Positions 44,101 through 59,100 of a stretch of DNA of 64,000 nucleotides are shown piece after piece. The translations under genes were made by a program, and so were the position numbers. The stretch is taken from positions 101,478,483-101,542,482 of the forward strand of contig CM059190.1 in NCBI GenBank assembly GCA_030323885.1, in the 5' to 3' direction. The stretch's first letter is position 1. Every line of letters begins with the position of its first letter. The DNA comes from Branchipolynoe longqiensis (Eukaryota > Annelida > Polychaeta > Phyllodocida > Polynoidae). The notes under the pieces were generated by a model. It did no database searches, had not been told where the DNA came from, and was given only the letters and a program-made list of their open reading frames with translations.

Positions 44101-47100
44101 TCGTAGTACAGCTCGTCGTAACTACCAGGGTTAGGCAGGAACGTGTCTCCGTACGTAATGAACAGGTTGAAGATGTTCACCACCTGGCGGGCAAATCAGG
44201 CATTACACGCGTGAACCACTACAGTCACACATACAACAAAGGCTTGTTTTATTTAACGACGCCTCTAGACCACATCGATTTTTAGCACCGGCTATTGGAC
44301 ATCAAACATATGGTCATTCTGACATATTTCTTTGGAGGAAACCTGCTGCCGCCACATAGGCTACTCTTTCCGATAAGCAGCAAGGGGTCTTTTATATCCA
44401 CTTTCCCACAGACAGGACAGCACATTCCACAGCCTTTGATGAACCAGTTGTGGACCACTGGTTGGAATGGAAAATAGCCCAAACTGCAAATATCTCCACT
44501 GAGCAGGATCGATCGGATGACCGACACCTTCACAGATGGACACTCTACCGGCTAAGCTACGTCCTGGTCCACCCCAGTCACACAGAAGCGCAGTAAGAAC
44601 CGACACTCCACCACACGGCACGCGCGCAGTGTCACCCTGCTGTCACCACAAGTCGGTACCCATCCTGATATGACCTTAGATGTTGCCAGGACGTAAAACT
44701 CCAACAACCAACCAACCAACCTTGCACAATGGTGCTCTCCTACACTCAAGTACAGCTCAGGTTCAGTTTTGGGGGTTTTGCGTCCAAGCAACATCTAAGG
44801 GGAATATCGGGACAGGCACTGACTTGTGACATGGTTGGTTGTCGGGGTTTTACGTCCTGGCAACATCTAAGGTGTTATCAAGACGGGACTTGTGATAGGG
44901 CACATTCATGGTGACTTTATAGTGCTGCCCCACTGGAATACCGTGTCGCCGGCACCATGACCCGATATCCAACCCAGTCACATTTTTCCGACACTGAGCT
45001 ACCCAGTCCTGCCTCATCCTAGTAATGCCAAGCACCAGACTATGTAGTGACAATTATCAATTTTATAAGTCTTTTTGATTGGCTCAGTCGGGGATTGATC
45101 CCACGGCCTTCCACAGCAGGGAGTGAGTGACTGTTTTCACCGGGGTCCTCCCCCGTTTATTCCACCAATGCCAGACTAGAAGTGACCCGCCACTGCCCAG
45201 CTGGGTTACAGGTAACCTGCAGCGAGCGGTGGCCGATAGCGATGGGTCGAATGGTCCATCATAGGTGGAATGGTCCATCATTGCTAGTGTGCTGCCACCT
45301 ACCGATCCTTCTGACCGGTGTCGCAGTTTACGCCGTCCGCCAGTTTCCGCGGTACGCCTACACTCAAATGCATTGTCAATGGCCGTGAGCAATCTTCATA
45401 TAGAAAAAAGGGAAATATCTCTAAAACCACACCACCTAGAAACAAATCGCTTGGTACACATATAGAAAACATCTTTACCAAAAACATTATATTAAATTTA
45501 TAAGGTTAGTGACGATGCTGTTAGATTTTGATGCATGCGCAGAAGCGATGCGTACCGCGGAAACTGGTGGACGACGGAAACTGCGACACCGGCAAGGGTG
45601 AGCTTACTCAAGAATGCTGTGGTGTGGTCGTGGGGCTCATTACTGACTACTACACATATATTATCGTTATATTCAGATACAATCTCCTGAGCTCAGGTCA
45701 TATTCACTATTTAGCGCAGTAACGGTTGTAATACTCTACATGAATCAGTGACATGGAAAAGTTTAGTTTGTAGTCAACTAAGTGCGATTTCTGCATAGAT
45801 GAGAATGGCCTGACAAACAAAAACAGGAAAATATTTTATGGACTTTTGGGACTTCTAAAATCCAGAATGGTAAAAAAACCTTACTATATCCGGGGGGGGG
45901 GGGGAATAAGGCAAATCGAAAATTCCGAATTCTGGATAAATCCAGAAGATTCTCATCTATGTTTCTGTCTTCAATTATTTAATTTAAAGAAAGTAATAAC
46001 AATATAGTGGCTGAGACCGGTAAGACAATGGCAATGACAATGATAACTAACAGTTATAATTGACGACGACACTTGACAGCTACAATTAATAGCGACAATA
46101 GACTGGTATACAGTGGTAATTGACTGTGACAATTGACAGTTACAATCAAGAGGTACAATTGACAGTGACAAGTAGCGGACAATGACAATTGACAGTGATA
46201 ATCAACCATTATAATTGACAGTGACAATTGACCATAACAATTGACAGCTACAATCTAGAGCCACCATTGACAGCTATAACTGATGGTGACAATTGACAGT
46301 GACAATTGACCAGGACAATTGACCATGACAATTGATAGTGACAATTGGCAGTGGCAATTGACAGTGACAAGTGGCACCGACCAGTGACATTGGCAATGGC
46401 AGTGACCACCAAGATTAATTACCTTATTTGCAAGATGAAAGATGTCGTGTTTCTTGACTAGATGTGTTTCATTCGACAGAACAAACTTTAACAGATTGAT
46501 TAAAGCTGAAAACAAACAAGAACAAGTTCATACTCAGCAGGAAATATAAGCAGATTATGTTGCAATTCAGAAACAAACCAAATGTGTTGTTTTTTTAAAG
46601 GGGTAACATGACCAACACAACTTTACTTACCGTATATGTCCCAATAGAAGCACTCTACCCAATAGCACACACCCCTATTTCAAGATTTAAAGCACGCACA
46701 AATTTACGATCATATTCAGACTAAATACACATAAAATAAGACAATCCACTTTATTTCAGAGGCACAACAAAAACTAATCAAAATTTACAATCATATTCAG
46801 ACTGAATGCACATAAAATAAGACAACCCACTTTATTTCAGAGGCATGACAAAAACAAATCCATGAAATTCTTTAACTTTGAATAGATGCGCATCCATGTG
46901 TCTCCACTCGCGCGGTGCGCGTCTATTGGGACATATACGGTAATCAGAATTATCATGATCGGAAATGATCATTCCTGTTTGGTAAATATTGAAACAACTT
47001 ATTCGATGCGACTTATTTAAGGTCAGATCAAATGTTCCGTCACAACACTATGGTATCTGATAACTAACAAACTGCTTGAATAAAAACTAAACAAGGACGT

Positions 47101-50100
47101 TGACAATTGGACCACACAAAAATGTGACAATCATAAAGGGACCCAACCTGCACTGGTATGGCCATATTTGCCGTTCATCAGGTCTGGCCAAAAGCATCTT
47201 GCAATGTGCAGTGAAAGGGGGAAGAAGATGTTGGTTGTTGGGAGTTTTACATCCTGGTAACATCTAAGGTCTTATAAGGAGGGGGTAAGAACACAAGGTG
47301 GGGAAGACAAGGCGGACAAAGGAAGAGGTGTGAAGACAACGTCGGGGAATGGACAGACCCGGAGTTTGGCAAGCCCCAGAGGGCAGTGGAGAACAGGGTT
47401 AAATGGAGGAAACTGGTTGCAAAGTAATCTGTGGTGCCCCAACGACACTCGCGGTTAAGGGATTGATGACGATTATAATGATGATGATGGCACTGATGAT
47501 GATGGCAATGATGACAATGATGACGATAATTAGCTGCAAGTCAATTGAAGGAGAATAGCGAGGGATACAAACCGAATTTACCTGTCCAGAGGTCCTTCCA
47601 CGTGTACTGCAGACGCACACGACACTTCTTCTGGTAACACAACACCCGCTGGACCACACCCAAGCACTTCCTGTACCGGAAACAGCATGCGTCACCAACA
47701 GTCAGCATCTCAACACGTTGAAAATAACTAGATAACAGATTCACCCCATACTTACATAGGGGTGAATGACAACGTAGTCGAAATATAGGTGAAAATAGCT
47801 TTAGTATGGAACAGGAAGTACAATCTCTGGTTCCAGTATCAAATGGCTACTTATATCGGCATAGAGTTGGTGAAATGAGAGAGAATATAAAAAGACAAGA
47901 TAGATGTTGGTGATAGAACGCCATCGATTTTACTTCTAAAGTCCATTAAACTACATGTTTTACTATATTTTTCAAGTAGCGGGTAAATATTAAGATATAT
48001 GTGAATAATATATTTTGCTTCTTAAATTAAGAATTTCTCTGGTAATTTCATTTACCTAGCATGTCGAAATTTTTCACCAACTTTTATATAGGGTTGTTCT
48101 TCACCCCTCCTGTAGCTACCGAAGCAGTACAGGGTGCATCTTTTATCTAGAAAATAACTAATTAGGTAAGGAGGGTGTTTTGTATTCTCTACCAATGGGA
48201 TGCTTCAAAGCAAAAGTGATTCTCCGATTTTTGGGGAACCCATCTAGGTCACGTTTTAAAATATTCCGATAAAACGCATTGGTGGGGAATGTGAAATGGT
48301 TTATAAAGGGATACAAATGATCTATTGATGTAAATGATGTGTGGGGCCGGGTGCATGAATGTATTTATGTAGTTGCTGGTGACTCTTTACTTGTAGTCAA
48401 CAGTCATTGTGTATTAGATAGATAGTGTGAGAGGGGCACTATTGTTAGTGTGTAAGGAGCTCAAGAGCTCCACTCGCTACCCCCTCCCCCCAACTGTTAG
48501 TCATGGATCACCACACACACACAGCAGGCATGTGCAGGCCAAGCAGCCACACTGCATGGTGGTTGTGGGTAGATCACAGTAGTCATGGTGACCCAAGAAT
48601 GCTTACTGTTCATTGGTGGAACTAGAAATGCTTGTTGCTGGTTGGAGATGGTGGTCAGATGGTACCACTATATAATAGTAAACCTGAGGGGGCAAGCTCT
48701 CACTCTACTTTTCACTCTTTATACTCTTCCTTTCTCTCCTTGCATGTATTGATTTCATATAGCCTGCCTACACAACTACAGCTGCCAGACGACGACTTTA
48801 GATATTGGGAATCCCACCCATAACATCAATCATGGATTACATTCGAAGTTTGTTTGTCATCTCGATGAATTTTACCCGGGTACTTTTTAAGAGCCCTTGC
48901 CAGTAAGGCGGATACCATACCCCATGCGGAAGGTAGCCGAGATTATTTTACCGACGACGAATTTCCGCAAAAACGCGGATTTTCTCCCATATGATTAGCA
49001 CTGTTAGACAATCGTGGCAAAATGTCGGAAGTCAGGTTTCAAATATTATTGCCCATACGTAACTATTTCTTGTTTAGGTTTTTATGTTCTAGAAACATCT
49101 CAGGTCATATGTGAATGGGATTCAAACTATACCCACCTGTTGTCACATATATCCTGATTCCATGGCAGTTTGCTTAATATTAGTCGGTAAATATAAAAAA
49201 ATCGCTGAAATCCGCGAAACCGCGGAGATTTTTCATGAGCAGGATTTACGTTCAATTCTTCTTAACATACAATGCCTTCTTTTATTTCAAATACATACTG
49301 CTATAGACTTCTTGAACAACTAGCAATGGGTTATTTCTTGACACAAAAAAAGAAACTGATCACATAGTATGTACTTACAAGTACAACTCCATGGGAAAGT
49401 TCTTCATCATGTGGCTCATCACGAATTCGCCCATCAGATCTAGAACGATTACATAACAAGGCTCTCTAACAAATACATTACACACGGTTCGTACACATGT
49501 GAAGATATGGAATTCAAGGCTGTTTTTGATAGAAATTCAAGACTATTTTCATTTGGATTCCAAAAAAAACAAACAATGGTGAATGGCGTTTTCAGACTAA
49601 TTTAGATCAGTGGGGATTGTTTAATGGAATTCAAGGCTTTTCAAGACTAATTACCCGAAATAGGTTAAATTCAAGCCTTTGATTACATAATAACGCTTTA
49701 GTTGTTATCTCTGTTGGGGTTTTGCGTCCTGGTAGCATCTAAGGTCATATCAGGATGAGTACCAGCTTGTGACAGTGCACACTCATAGCGACTTTAATAG
49801 TGCTGCCCACCAGAAGAGCGGGCAGCCATCATAACCCGGTATCCCACTCAGTCACATTATCTTGAGACTGAGCAAACCAACTAGTCCTTTCCCTATCCTA
49901 TCTATGCCGAGCGACAGGTTAGCTAGCGACAAGTATCAATTTTGTTAAGTCTTTGGTTTTACTCAGATGTGGATTAATCCCACAACCCCCCGCATGAGAA
50001 GCGCGCACTCTAGCCAGTCGGCCATCCCGTTGGTCATAACATTAGTGACCAGACGCAGTGGTTGAATCGGTAGAGCTGCGGCTTCCCATGCGGAAGGTCG

Positions 50101-53100
50101 GGAGTTCGATTCCCAGTCGAGTCAAATCGACGTTCAAAATTGATACTTGTTGCTTCCTAGCCTGTCGCTCGGCATTAATAGGATAGGGCAAGGAGTGGTT
50201 AGTTCAGTGTCAGGATAATGTGCCTGAGCAGGATATGGGGTCATGACGGAAAACTCCAACAACCAAACCATCATATTAGTGTCACTTTCCATACATGTAG
50301 CGAAAATCTTCATGGCGCTGAATTTAACTGACAAGATTGTGATTTCAATATAATGTCACAACTAATTGACTACATGCATGATTACGGATTGACTGAATCT
50401 CCCAAAGCCAGCTCAATTTTTTTTAAACGCATTACGGGTCATGCACACAGATACACATGACTAGAATGCCAGCTTTAACTTTCGCAGCGAATACCAACCG
50501 AGAAGAGCGCAGGCCAAGGGTCGTGATGGAGGCTTCTTGTCCACCGTTACCTTCCTATGTCTCATTGGCTGAAAGAAAAATGGAGACCAAATATTTAATA
50601 TAATCAAAGCACAAGTGGTGTCATCTGTGGCGGAGTAGTTAGAGTGTCTGACGTTTTTCTAGGTCGGACTCCTAATCTGAAGGTTGGTGGTTCAATTCCC
50701 CATGCCATCACCTTTGTCCATTTGGATTTCCACCGCTTTGTATAACTTATAGCGTCATCAAAGGCCAGTTGCTCTCATTACATATATATGTGGTGTGGGA
50801 GGTTAGAAATCCCTTAGGTCTGTAAGAGTGTAGGCTCAGGCTTTCTATCGACCAGCTGTGCAATGGTGAGAACAAGAGTCAGACTTGTCCATGATAATCA
50901 ATATAAATCTTCAAGAAAAAAACAACAGAAGTACAAATATTATGTACAATACCATTTTATATTGCTTAGGTGCACCACAGAATAACAATCAACCATGGCA
51001 GCAAGCTAACACTCCCCCCCACCCCCACATATCCCCCTCTGCCTTCAAACCCAATGGGTCTCTGGCACATCTCCAAATAAATATAGAAAATTACCCGAGA
51101 ACTAGCCAGTTATTCATCCTTATGTTAGTCCCGTATCTTTATGAACATTCAGTACATATACAAATAGCTGTGCTTAGAAATATGATTCTGCACAATTTCA
51201 ATTCAAATAGTCAAAACCAGGAGAGTTAGTGATTGACAGGTCAGTCACCATAGCAACTGTTCATTCAGTGTTTATAAACAGTCATCACCTGGTCAGAAAA
51301 AAGTGTCCTGATTGGTTGGCACACGAGAGGGCCATAAACATCAACATTGGAAGCAGCACCACATTGTAAAAATATACGGATTTTCAGTTCGGAATTATAT
51401 ATTGGCAGAGAGCATTACTATTCTCGGGCGACGGAGTGGGGACCAAGGTTATGTAACAGAGAAGCAATGGAAGCCCCACTCGCTGTGTGACATATGAGAC
51501 TATGTGGAAAATATGAAAACACATAGTGCCCAAGATTATGATGTGATGTTCCTATGTAAGAGACAGTTAATGTTTGGTGAAATGTTCCCTCTATGCACCA
51601 GTAAGAGTGCAAGTGGAGGAGAAGGACATTTTTAATATATATTTATTGTAACTGTCTGCAACTACCTGTTACCACAGGGCCGATGGGCAAGCACACCCAG
51701 CCATCCTGCATACATTATGGACACCACCTGCAGCTGGGGTTGAGTGACAGCCGCCCATATTAGGGTGTCACCCCCCCAGGCTGTAGAGGGTGTCTGATTG
51801 GTTGGCTGTGCGAGGCCCATTCAGCTGCACCCCTTGCACCACCTGACACACAGACCTCACTCTGATATATATTATTCTTCATTCACTTCTGGAGACACTC
51901 TTGAGAGAGACTCTGAGCTAGGCACTCTAGCATGAGACACTCTTCTCTTGTCCAGGAACCCAGACACTCTGTCTGAGGCTCCACTTTCTATATACAAACT
52001 AGCAGCAGCTATTCAAAAGGCACTAAGCTGTGTGCAACAACCATGGGACTCCGGTTCAATGGGCTGTAGGCACTGATTCCTATACACACTAACGAGAGTA
52101 ATGAGGATCTGTGTGGACAGTAGGTAAGGAGTGAGGGTGATAGGTCGCTAGTAGGTGAACAGGAGTTGATGACAATAAAGCACAACTTCTTCACTGTCAA
52201 TCTTGCGTGACTTGTCTTCCCTTTCTTTTTTATGAGTTTGTTGGAGAGGGGCATCAGGTGGGAACTGACAGACAGTTGTCAGAATGCACCTGGGGAGAGT
52301 AAGTGGTATCTTGGGGCTCTGATGGCCGAGCCTCAACATCTTACAACGTGACCACCTGAAACAGGATACCAGCCCCATATAAGGGTCAGGAATTCCTTAA
52401 GTTGGAATCTGAAATAGTGTCAGTCGGGTAGTTACCATTTTGTGGAGAGGAACTCGGAAGTTCATGTTGACGTCATGCATCAGTGAGTTGGCATATTGAT
52501 CCTGGAGGTGACAAACAGCGGGAGGAAACCATTACATAAACATTAATAATCACTAGTTTACTTCTATTTCTTTTATTACAGATTTTTTTATTCAATTCAT
52601 ATCACAGAGTTACTTAAACTGTATGTACATTTCATTGATGTAAACATTTCATTGATGTGTACATTTCATTGGAGTGTACATTTCATTGGTATGTACATTT
52701 CAACGATGTGTACATTTAATTGACGTGTACATTTCATTTATGTGTGCATTTCATCGATGTGTACATTTAACCGATGTGTGCATTTCAACGATGTGTGCAT
52801 TTCATCGATGTGTACATTTAATTGATGTGTACATTTCATTGATGTGTACATTTAATTGATGTGTACATTTCATTGATGTGTACATTTAATTGATGTGTAC
52901 ATTTCATCGATGTGTGCATTTCATCGATGTGTGCATTTCATCGATGTGTACATTTCATTGATGTGTACATTTCATTGATGTGTACATGTAATTGATGTGT
53001 ACATTTCATTGATGTGTGCATTTCATCGATGTGTGCATTTCATTGATGTGTGCATTTCATTGATGTGTGCATTTCATCGATGTGTATATTTCATTGATGT

Positions 53101-56100
53101 GTGCCTTTCATGGATGTGTGCATTTCATCGATGTGTACATTTAATTGATGTGTGCATTTCATTGATGTGTGCATTTCATAGATGTGTACATTTCAATGAT
53201 GTGTACATTTCATTGATGTGTGCATTTCATCGATGTGTGCATTTCATTGATGTGTACATTCAATGATGTGTACATTTCATCGATGTGTACATTTCATTGA
53301 TGTGTGCATTTCATTGATGTGTACATCAATGTGTACATTCCATTGATGTGTGCATTTCATTGATGAGTAAATTTCATTGATGTGTACATTTCCTTGATGT
53401 GTGCATTTCCTTGATGTGTGCATTTCATTGATGTGTGCATTTCCTTGATGTGTACATTTCATTGATGTGTACATTTCATTGATGTGTGCATTTCATTGAT
53501 GTGTACATTTCATTGATGTGTACATTTCATTGGTATGTACATTTCATTCATGCGTACATTTCATTCATGTGCTTATCAAAATAACTACCGATTGTTCCAG
53601 CTTAATTGACTGATTGATGGATTTGTTGGTTGATTGACTGCTTGCTTGATTGATCGGGTGAAGGATAGAGCAATGAAATGAATGAGCTTAAGATGGTCAG
53701 CTGCTTTAGATGTTTACGCGCTTCTTACATTATTACATGAGCCCAGAGCTGATTGCCAGCTCCATAGCGACCGACCCTGTCACGTGACTTTTTCACGTAA
53801 CATGTGTATAAGTACTTATGCCTTATGTAAATTGAAGGAACCTGCCTGAAACTTACCTCAGCGATACACGTTAGAATTATGATACACAGTTTGGCATTGT
53901 TGAAGCGAGAACCATCTGAAAGCGAAGAAAATGGAATTCATAGCAAATTATGCACAAACTACGCAGTGCATTGAAGTAGGACCGGATGGAGAATTATTTA
54001 AAGCTGCATAATCCGATGAAAGTAAAAAAATGTCTAAACCAAAACACTTGTATAGATTATATGTAGTCTGCGAAACTCTCAGGCAAGGAGCCACATAGAC
54101 AGATAGGCATGGATGGGATGATTGCATCAGGGAACCTAGGTAGTGTAATGGTTAGCATGCTAGCCCCAGAATGGCAAGAGGTGTGGGTTCGAATTCAATG
54201 GGAATACGAGGTGCCATAGACATCCTGATACAGGGTTATGGCCAACCAAATAAGTAGCGAATAAGTAATAGTTGAGGCTTGTCAGTACTTGGACGGGTGA
54301 CGACCTGGGAATCCGAGGTGCTATAGACATCCTGATACAGGCTTATAACATACCAAATCAGTAGCGGATATGTAATAGTTGAACCACATCAGTAGCTGGA
54401 TGAGTGACCACATAGGAATACAAGGTGCTATAGACATCCTGATACAGGGTTATGGCCAACCAAATCAGTAGCAGATTAGTAATAGTTGAGCATCATCAGT
54501 ACTTGGATGGGTGACCACCTGGAAATACGAGGTGCTATAGACATCCTGATACAGGCTTATAACCTACCAAATCAGTAGCGGATAAGTAATAGTTGAACCT
54601 CATCAGTACTTGGACGAGTGACCACCTAGGAATACAAGGTGCTATAGACATCCTGATACATGCTTTTGGCCAACCAAATCAGTAGCGGATAAGTAATAGT
54701 TGAACCACATCAGTACTTGGATGAATACAAGGTGCTTATAGACATCCTGATACAGGCTAATGGCCAACCAAATAAGTAGCGGATAAGTAATAGTTGAGAT
54801 TCATCAGTACTTGGATGGGTGACCACCTGGGGATACGAGGTGCCGATAGACATCCTGATACAGGCTTATGGCCAAGCAAATCAGTAGCAGATAAGTAATA
54901 GTTGAACCTTATCAGTACTTGGACGAGTGACCACCTCAGAATCCGAGGTGTTGTAGACATCCTGATACAGCCCTATGGCAGTCGCGAATAAGTTATACAT
55001 GAGGGGAATGTGCGAAGGGCCATGAAGCCCCACCAGGAGACAAACCTTTAATGTCCTGCATGATAATGGAGCTGTATTCTAAGAAGGTCACAAGGAGATT
55101 CGTTGGTTGGTTCGCTGGCTCGATAAGCGTTGGGTCACCGGCACCTGAAAGAAACCACAACATCAACTCACATGAAGATTTGTCCAATTGTTTTCATCAT
55201 CAAGAGGAGACACATGTACATATGCAGAAAGCCCCCCCCCCCACTTCCCACCTAGCTCCTCCCATCCCATTTCCATCAACATAAGACGCCTCTCTTCCTC
55301 CTCTCCTCCTCTCCTTCCCTCTCTCCATCCCTGTTCAGTTCATCCAACTCACTGTTAACCCACTCAACCACTAACAGAACACTCCACCACCACCTTCTCA
55401 ATCTACTCATACCTCAGGGCTGTAGCTAGTGGGGAGGGGGCGAAAGAAACGGGAAAGTTTACCGCAACCCCCACCAAAATAAAACCTAGTATATAATCTC
55501 CCTGAAATCGCTGGAAATGGCATTTCAGAGCCTCTAGATTACCCCCAGACCCCTCCTAGAGCTTCATACCTTTGGCACTTGTCCGTTACAAGATTGTATC
55601 TGCAATCTCAAACAAAATTTCCTCGCTGCAGCTATGCAATTTCCTTCTATGGTTCCTCCTCACCAAAATACTTAACATACAAGCATCAGGGATGATAGTG
55701 GTGTGGGAGGAAAAAAATCGGAAATTGACGGTGAGGTGGGCCATAATAGTAATACAGTCCCATTAATGACAGTAGGTACCGGCAGCGCCCTGTAAAAGTC
55801 CAGGAATGGTGCTTTTTTTAATATCAATATTCACATGCTTGTAACTATTTCTGTATGTATATGATTTAGATGAAATTACATGACCTAGAACATTAACAAA
55901 TGTTCTATCCGATGTTGTTGTTGGATTGAATATATAGTAAGTTTGTATTTAAGTAAACTCCATTTGAATGATGAGTGTATTTCGTGAATATTACTTCATT
56001 ACTGATGTAAATGAAAACGACTGTGAAAACAAGGTATCTTTAATGGGCTCGCGCTTCCTTGCACTACATCGTAGAAAGTCATGGATGGTACCAGAAGAAG

Positions 56101-59100
56101 TGCAATGACCTCGGCTTTCTAACCATATATGGTTTGCCCTAGGTAAAAAAAGTAAATCAGGTCAAATTCTGCAATTTAAATAATTTTGAAAGTTTAAAGC
56201 CCATTGACTGAATTAAAAAATATTTTAAACCAAATAAGATTTGATATGGATAGATAGACAATTGATTCCCTTTCCAATGATACCAATCTTAGTATAGTGC
56301 AACTTAGTGCAAGGAGCCGCATACAGAATATTGACAACAACCTGTTTGGGTCTTTGCTGACCAAACTAGTTTCACAATGGTGACACCCATGTAGAAACAT
56401 GTATATGACATTGATGTCTATTGAGATATATCAGAGAATATATAATCTAATGTTGGGCCAAAGTTGGGGAGGATCCAACCATTGCTCTAGCCACAGTGAA
56501 TATACAAAGATTAATTTAAATCAATATTTTTGGTTTCAGACACTTTTAATTTGTATTTGCCATCAAAATGCAGCTTTTGATATTTTTAGATAAATTATTG
56601 TCATAGCTAATATGCATTAGTTCCATATGCTATGTCCACAAAACTTGAAAAAGATCCACCTATTGGATGAGCCACAGTGAGTGTTCAAAGCTTGATAAAC
56701 AGATCTTTATTTTTTATACTTTTCTTTTGTAAGTGCAATCAAAATGCACTTTTTGTATTTTTAGACAGAATTTTAATATGATGTGTATTACCACCAGATG
56801 ATGTGCACTGTCAATTTATAGGAAGTTTAACCAATTGGTTAAGCTACAATGAACATTTAAAGATTCACTAAATTGATATATTTGGTTTTCCGACAATTTT
56901 CTTTTATGTCCAATCAAAATTCAATATTTTCCATACTTTTGGATATAATATTGATATCAATAATATCTATTAGTCTCAGTGAATGGTTATTGTAATACTG
57001 TGCCAAATATGAGGAAGATTCAAAAGATTGTCTTGCTACAATGAGCTTTCAAAGATTGAAAGATGCTGTTGATAATGCATGCAAACAATTACACTTTTTG
57101 ACATTTTAGGATGGGAATATCTTTTGATTCTCTGAATATAGAGCTCTGAAAGAAAATAGGGCGTTACACTGTTATGAATAGGTGAACTATTTAGCATTTA
57201 TTCAGTCTTGTTCCAGTTTTCCAAGAAAATATCATGCTTTGAAAATGGCTATTTAGCCAAATCAGAATTATTTTTTTGTAATGAATTGCACTTTTTGACA
57301 TTGTCTTATTACAAATCTGCTTTACTAATTGATTTAGCAATTGACAATTTAAATTCCTTTATATATGTATAATGGAAATTGGTTAGCAGAACGCCATTTA
57401 CACCCTTCCACTTTTTATTATATTTGGTCAAAGTTCCACCTTTAATTCAAAATTAATACATTTTTATATATTTAATCTTAAAAAGTTATTATCTCCAGAA
57501 CAATATTATATATAGCCCAACTGTTTTTTGATTTGGGTTTCTAATTTTAACGTCTACAGGAAGGACTAAAAATATTGGACCATAGGCATATTTTTCAATT
57601 TTGCTGCCGATACCTAATGACAGCAGAATGCTCTCTAGGCAGACCTGGTCATATGCATTGTGCTTGGAGAGTACTACATAAAATGTACCCCCATCATTTT
57701 TATTTCTCTTCAAATTTACACCTATATCAAAAATGTCCCGACTGTGAAAAAAATCGGAAATCCGCCGAAAATCGGAAATTTCTCATCCCCGAAGGATGCT
57801 CGTGCACTAAGCAACCTGCCATCATTTATTTGTTGGCGTTTTACACCTGATATGACCTTAGATGTTGTCAGGATGTAAAACTCCAACAACCAACCAACAC
57901 AATAGCAACATTTAAGGTCATATAATGACAGTGCGCCCTCATGGTGACTTAATAGGGTTGCCTCACTGGGAGACTAGACCACTGGCACTATAACCTGATA
58001 TCTCACTCAGTCACATTATCCTGATACTGAGCAAACCAGTCAGTCCCTGCCCTATCCTATCAAGTATCAATTTTGTAAGCCACTGGTTTGAGTCGGTCGG
58101 AATTCTATCCCAGGACCTCCTGCATTGGAAGCTTGTTTGTTTTGCTTGCTTGATGTTGTTTTATGTACTAGCAACACATAAGGTCATATCATGACAGGTA
58201 CCAACTTATGACAATGCACATTCATGGCGACTTTATAGTGCTGCCCCACTGGGAAATCAGACTGTGCCACCATGACCCGATATCTCACTCAGTCACAATA
58301 TCCTGACACTGTGCTAACCAGTCCATGTCCTATCCTATTTATGCTGAGCACCAGGCTAGGTAGCGACAAGTATCAATTTTATAAGTCATTAGTTTGACTC
58401 GGCAGAGAGTCAAACTCCCAACCTTCGAGTGGCATGGAGGAAAGGTTGGAAAAGAGGGAGCCGGTTGACTTAAGTTTCCACGAGTTGTTCGGTAGCAGTA
58501 GGAGTACTCACCCTGGACGGCTGGCCCCGCGAGACGGTTGGCCTTCGGGGTGGTAGGGCTGGCAGGAGGCGTTGTCGGAGTGGAGGGGGTGTGTGACTGA
58601 AATTAATACCCCGAAGAAATTAGGCTTTTCAACAACGCAAGCGAGTGGAAGGCCAATTGCGTGCAACTCTGTCCAGCGTATAATGCATCATTTTTAAGTT
58701 ATAATTCCAACACCATTCCTTTTTTTTCTAATTTAAAATTTAAATCACATTTTGCAGAGATTAGGTTGGCTTCCTTAGCCGATCTGATATTGATCTTCAA
58801 CGGTTATCAAGTATTTTTATCTTCCAGACTTTACATGATGCAGATTGTCATGTGATAATATGGATAGTAAAAGACAAGCTAACAATTATAAATTGTAAAG
58901 TATGTACATGTTCCAAATAAAAACTCGAAGCCAATATATGTTGATTCAAATAATATTCCGCTCAAAATTAATTATCGAAATATCTATACAGTTGCGATTT
59001 CTTTTGTTAAATGCATGTAATGCCTATAAATACTGATCTGCACAACTAAAGAAACTTAAGTTTTAAGACAATTAAATTGCTAGCGAAACATTATTTGAAT

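Noticed and set aside
43755..44183. A 142-codon minus frame as an independent gene
   Set aside because: Only its first 42 codons are real (an ARMH3 exon). A GTGAGG donor follows and the rest reads low-complexity intron.
52009..52254. Coding frame in the possible LTR
   Set aside because: No family resemblance; TATA and AATAAA signals suggest a regulatory repeat instead.
54196..54980. Functional 5S rRNA gene cluster
   Set aside because: Units are ~107 bp in total, lack the middle of 5S, and differ from each other at box C.
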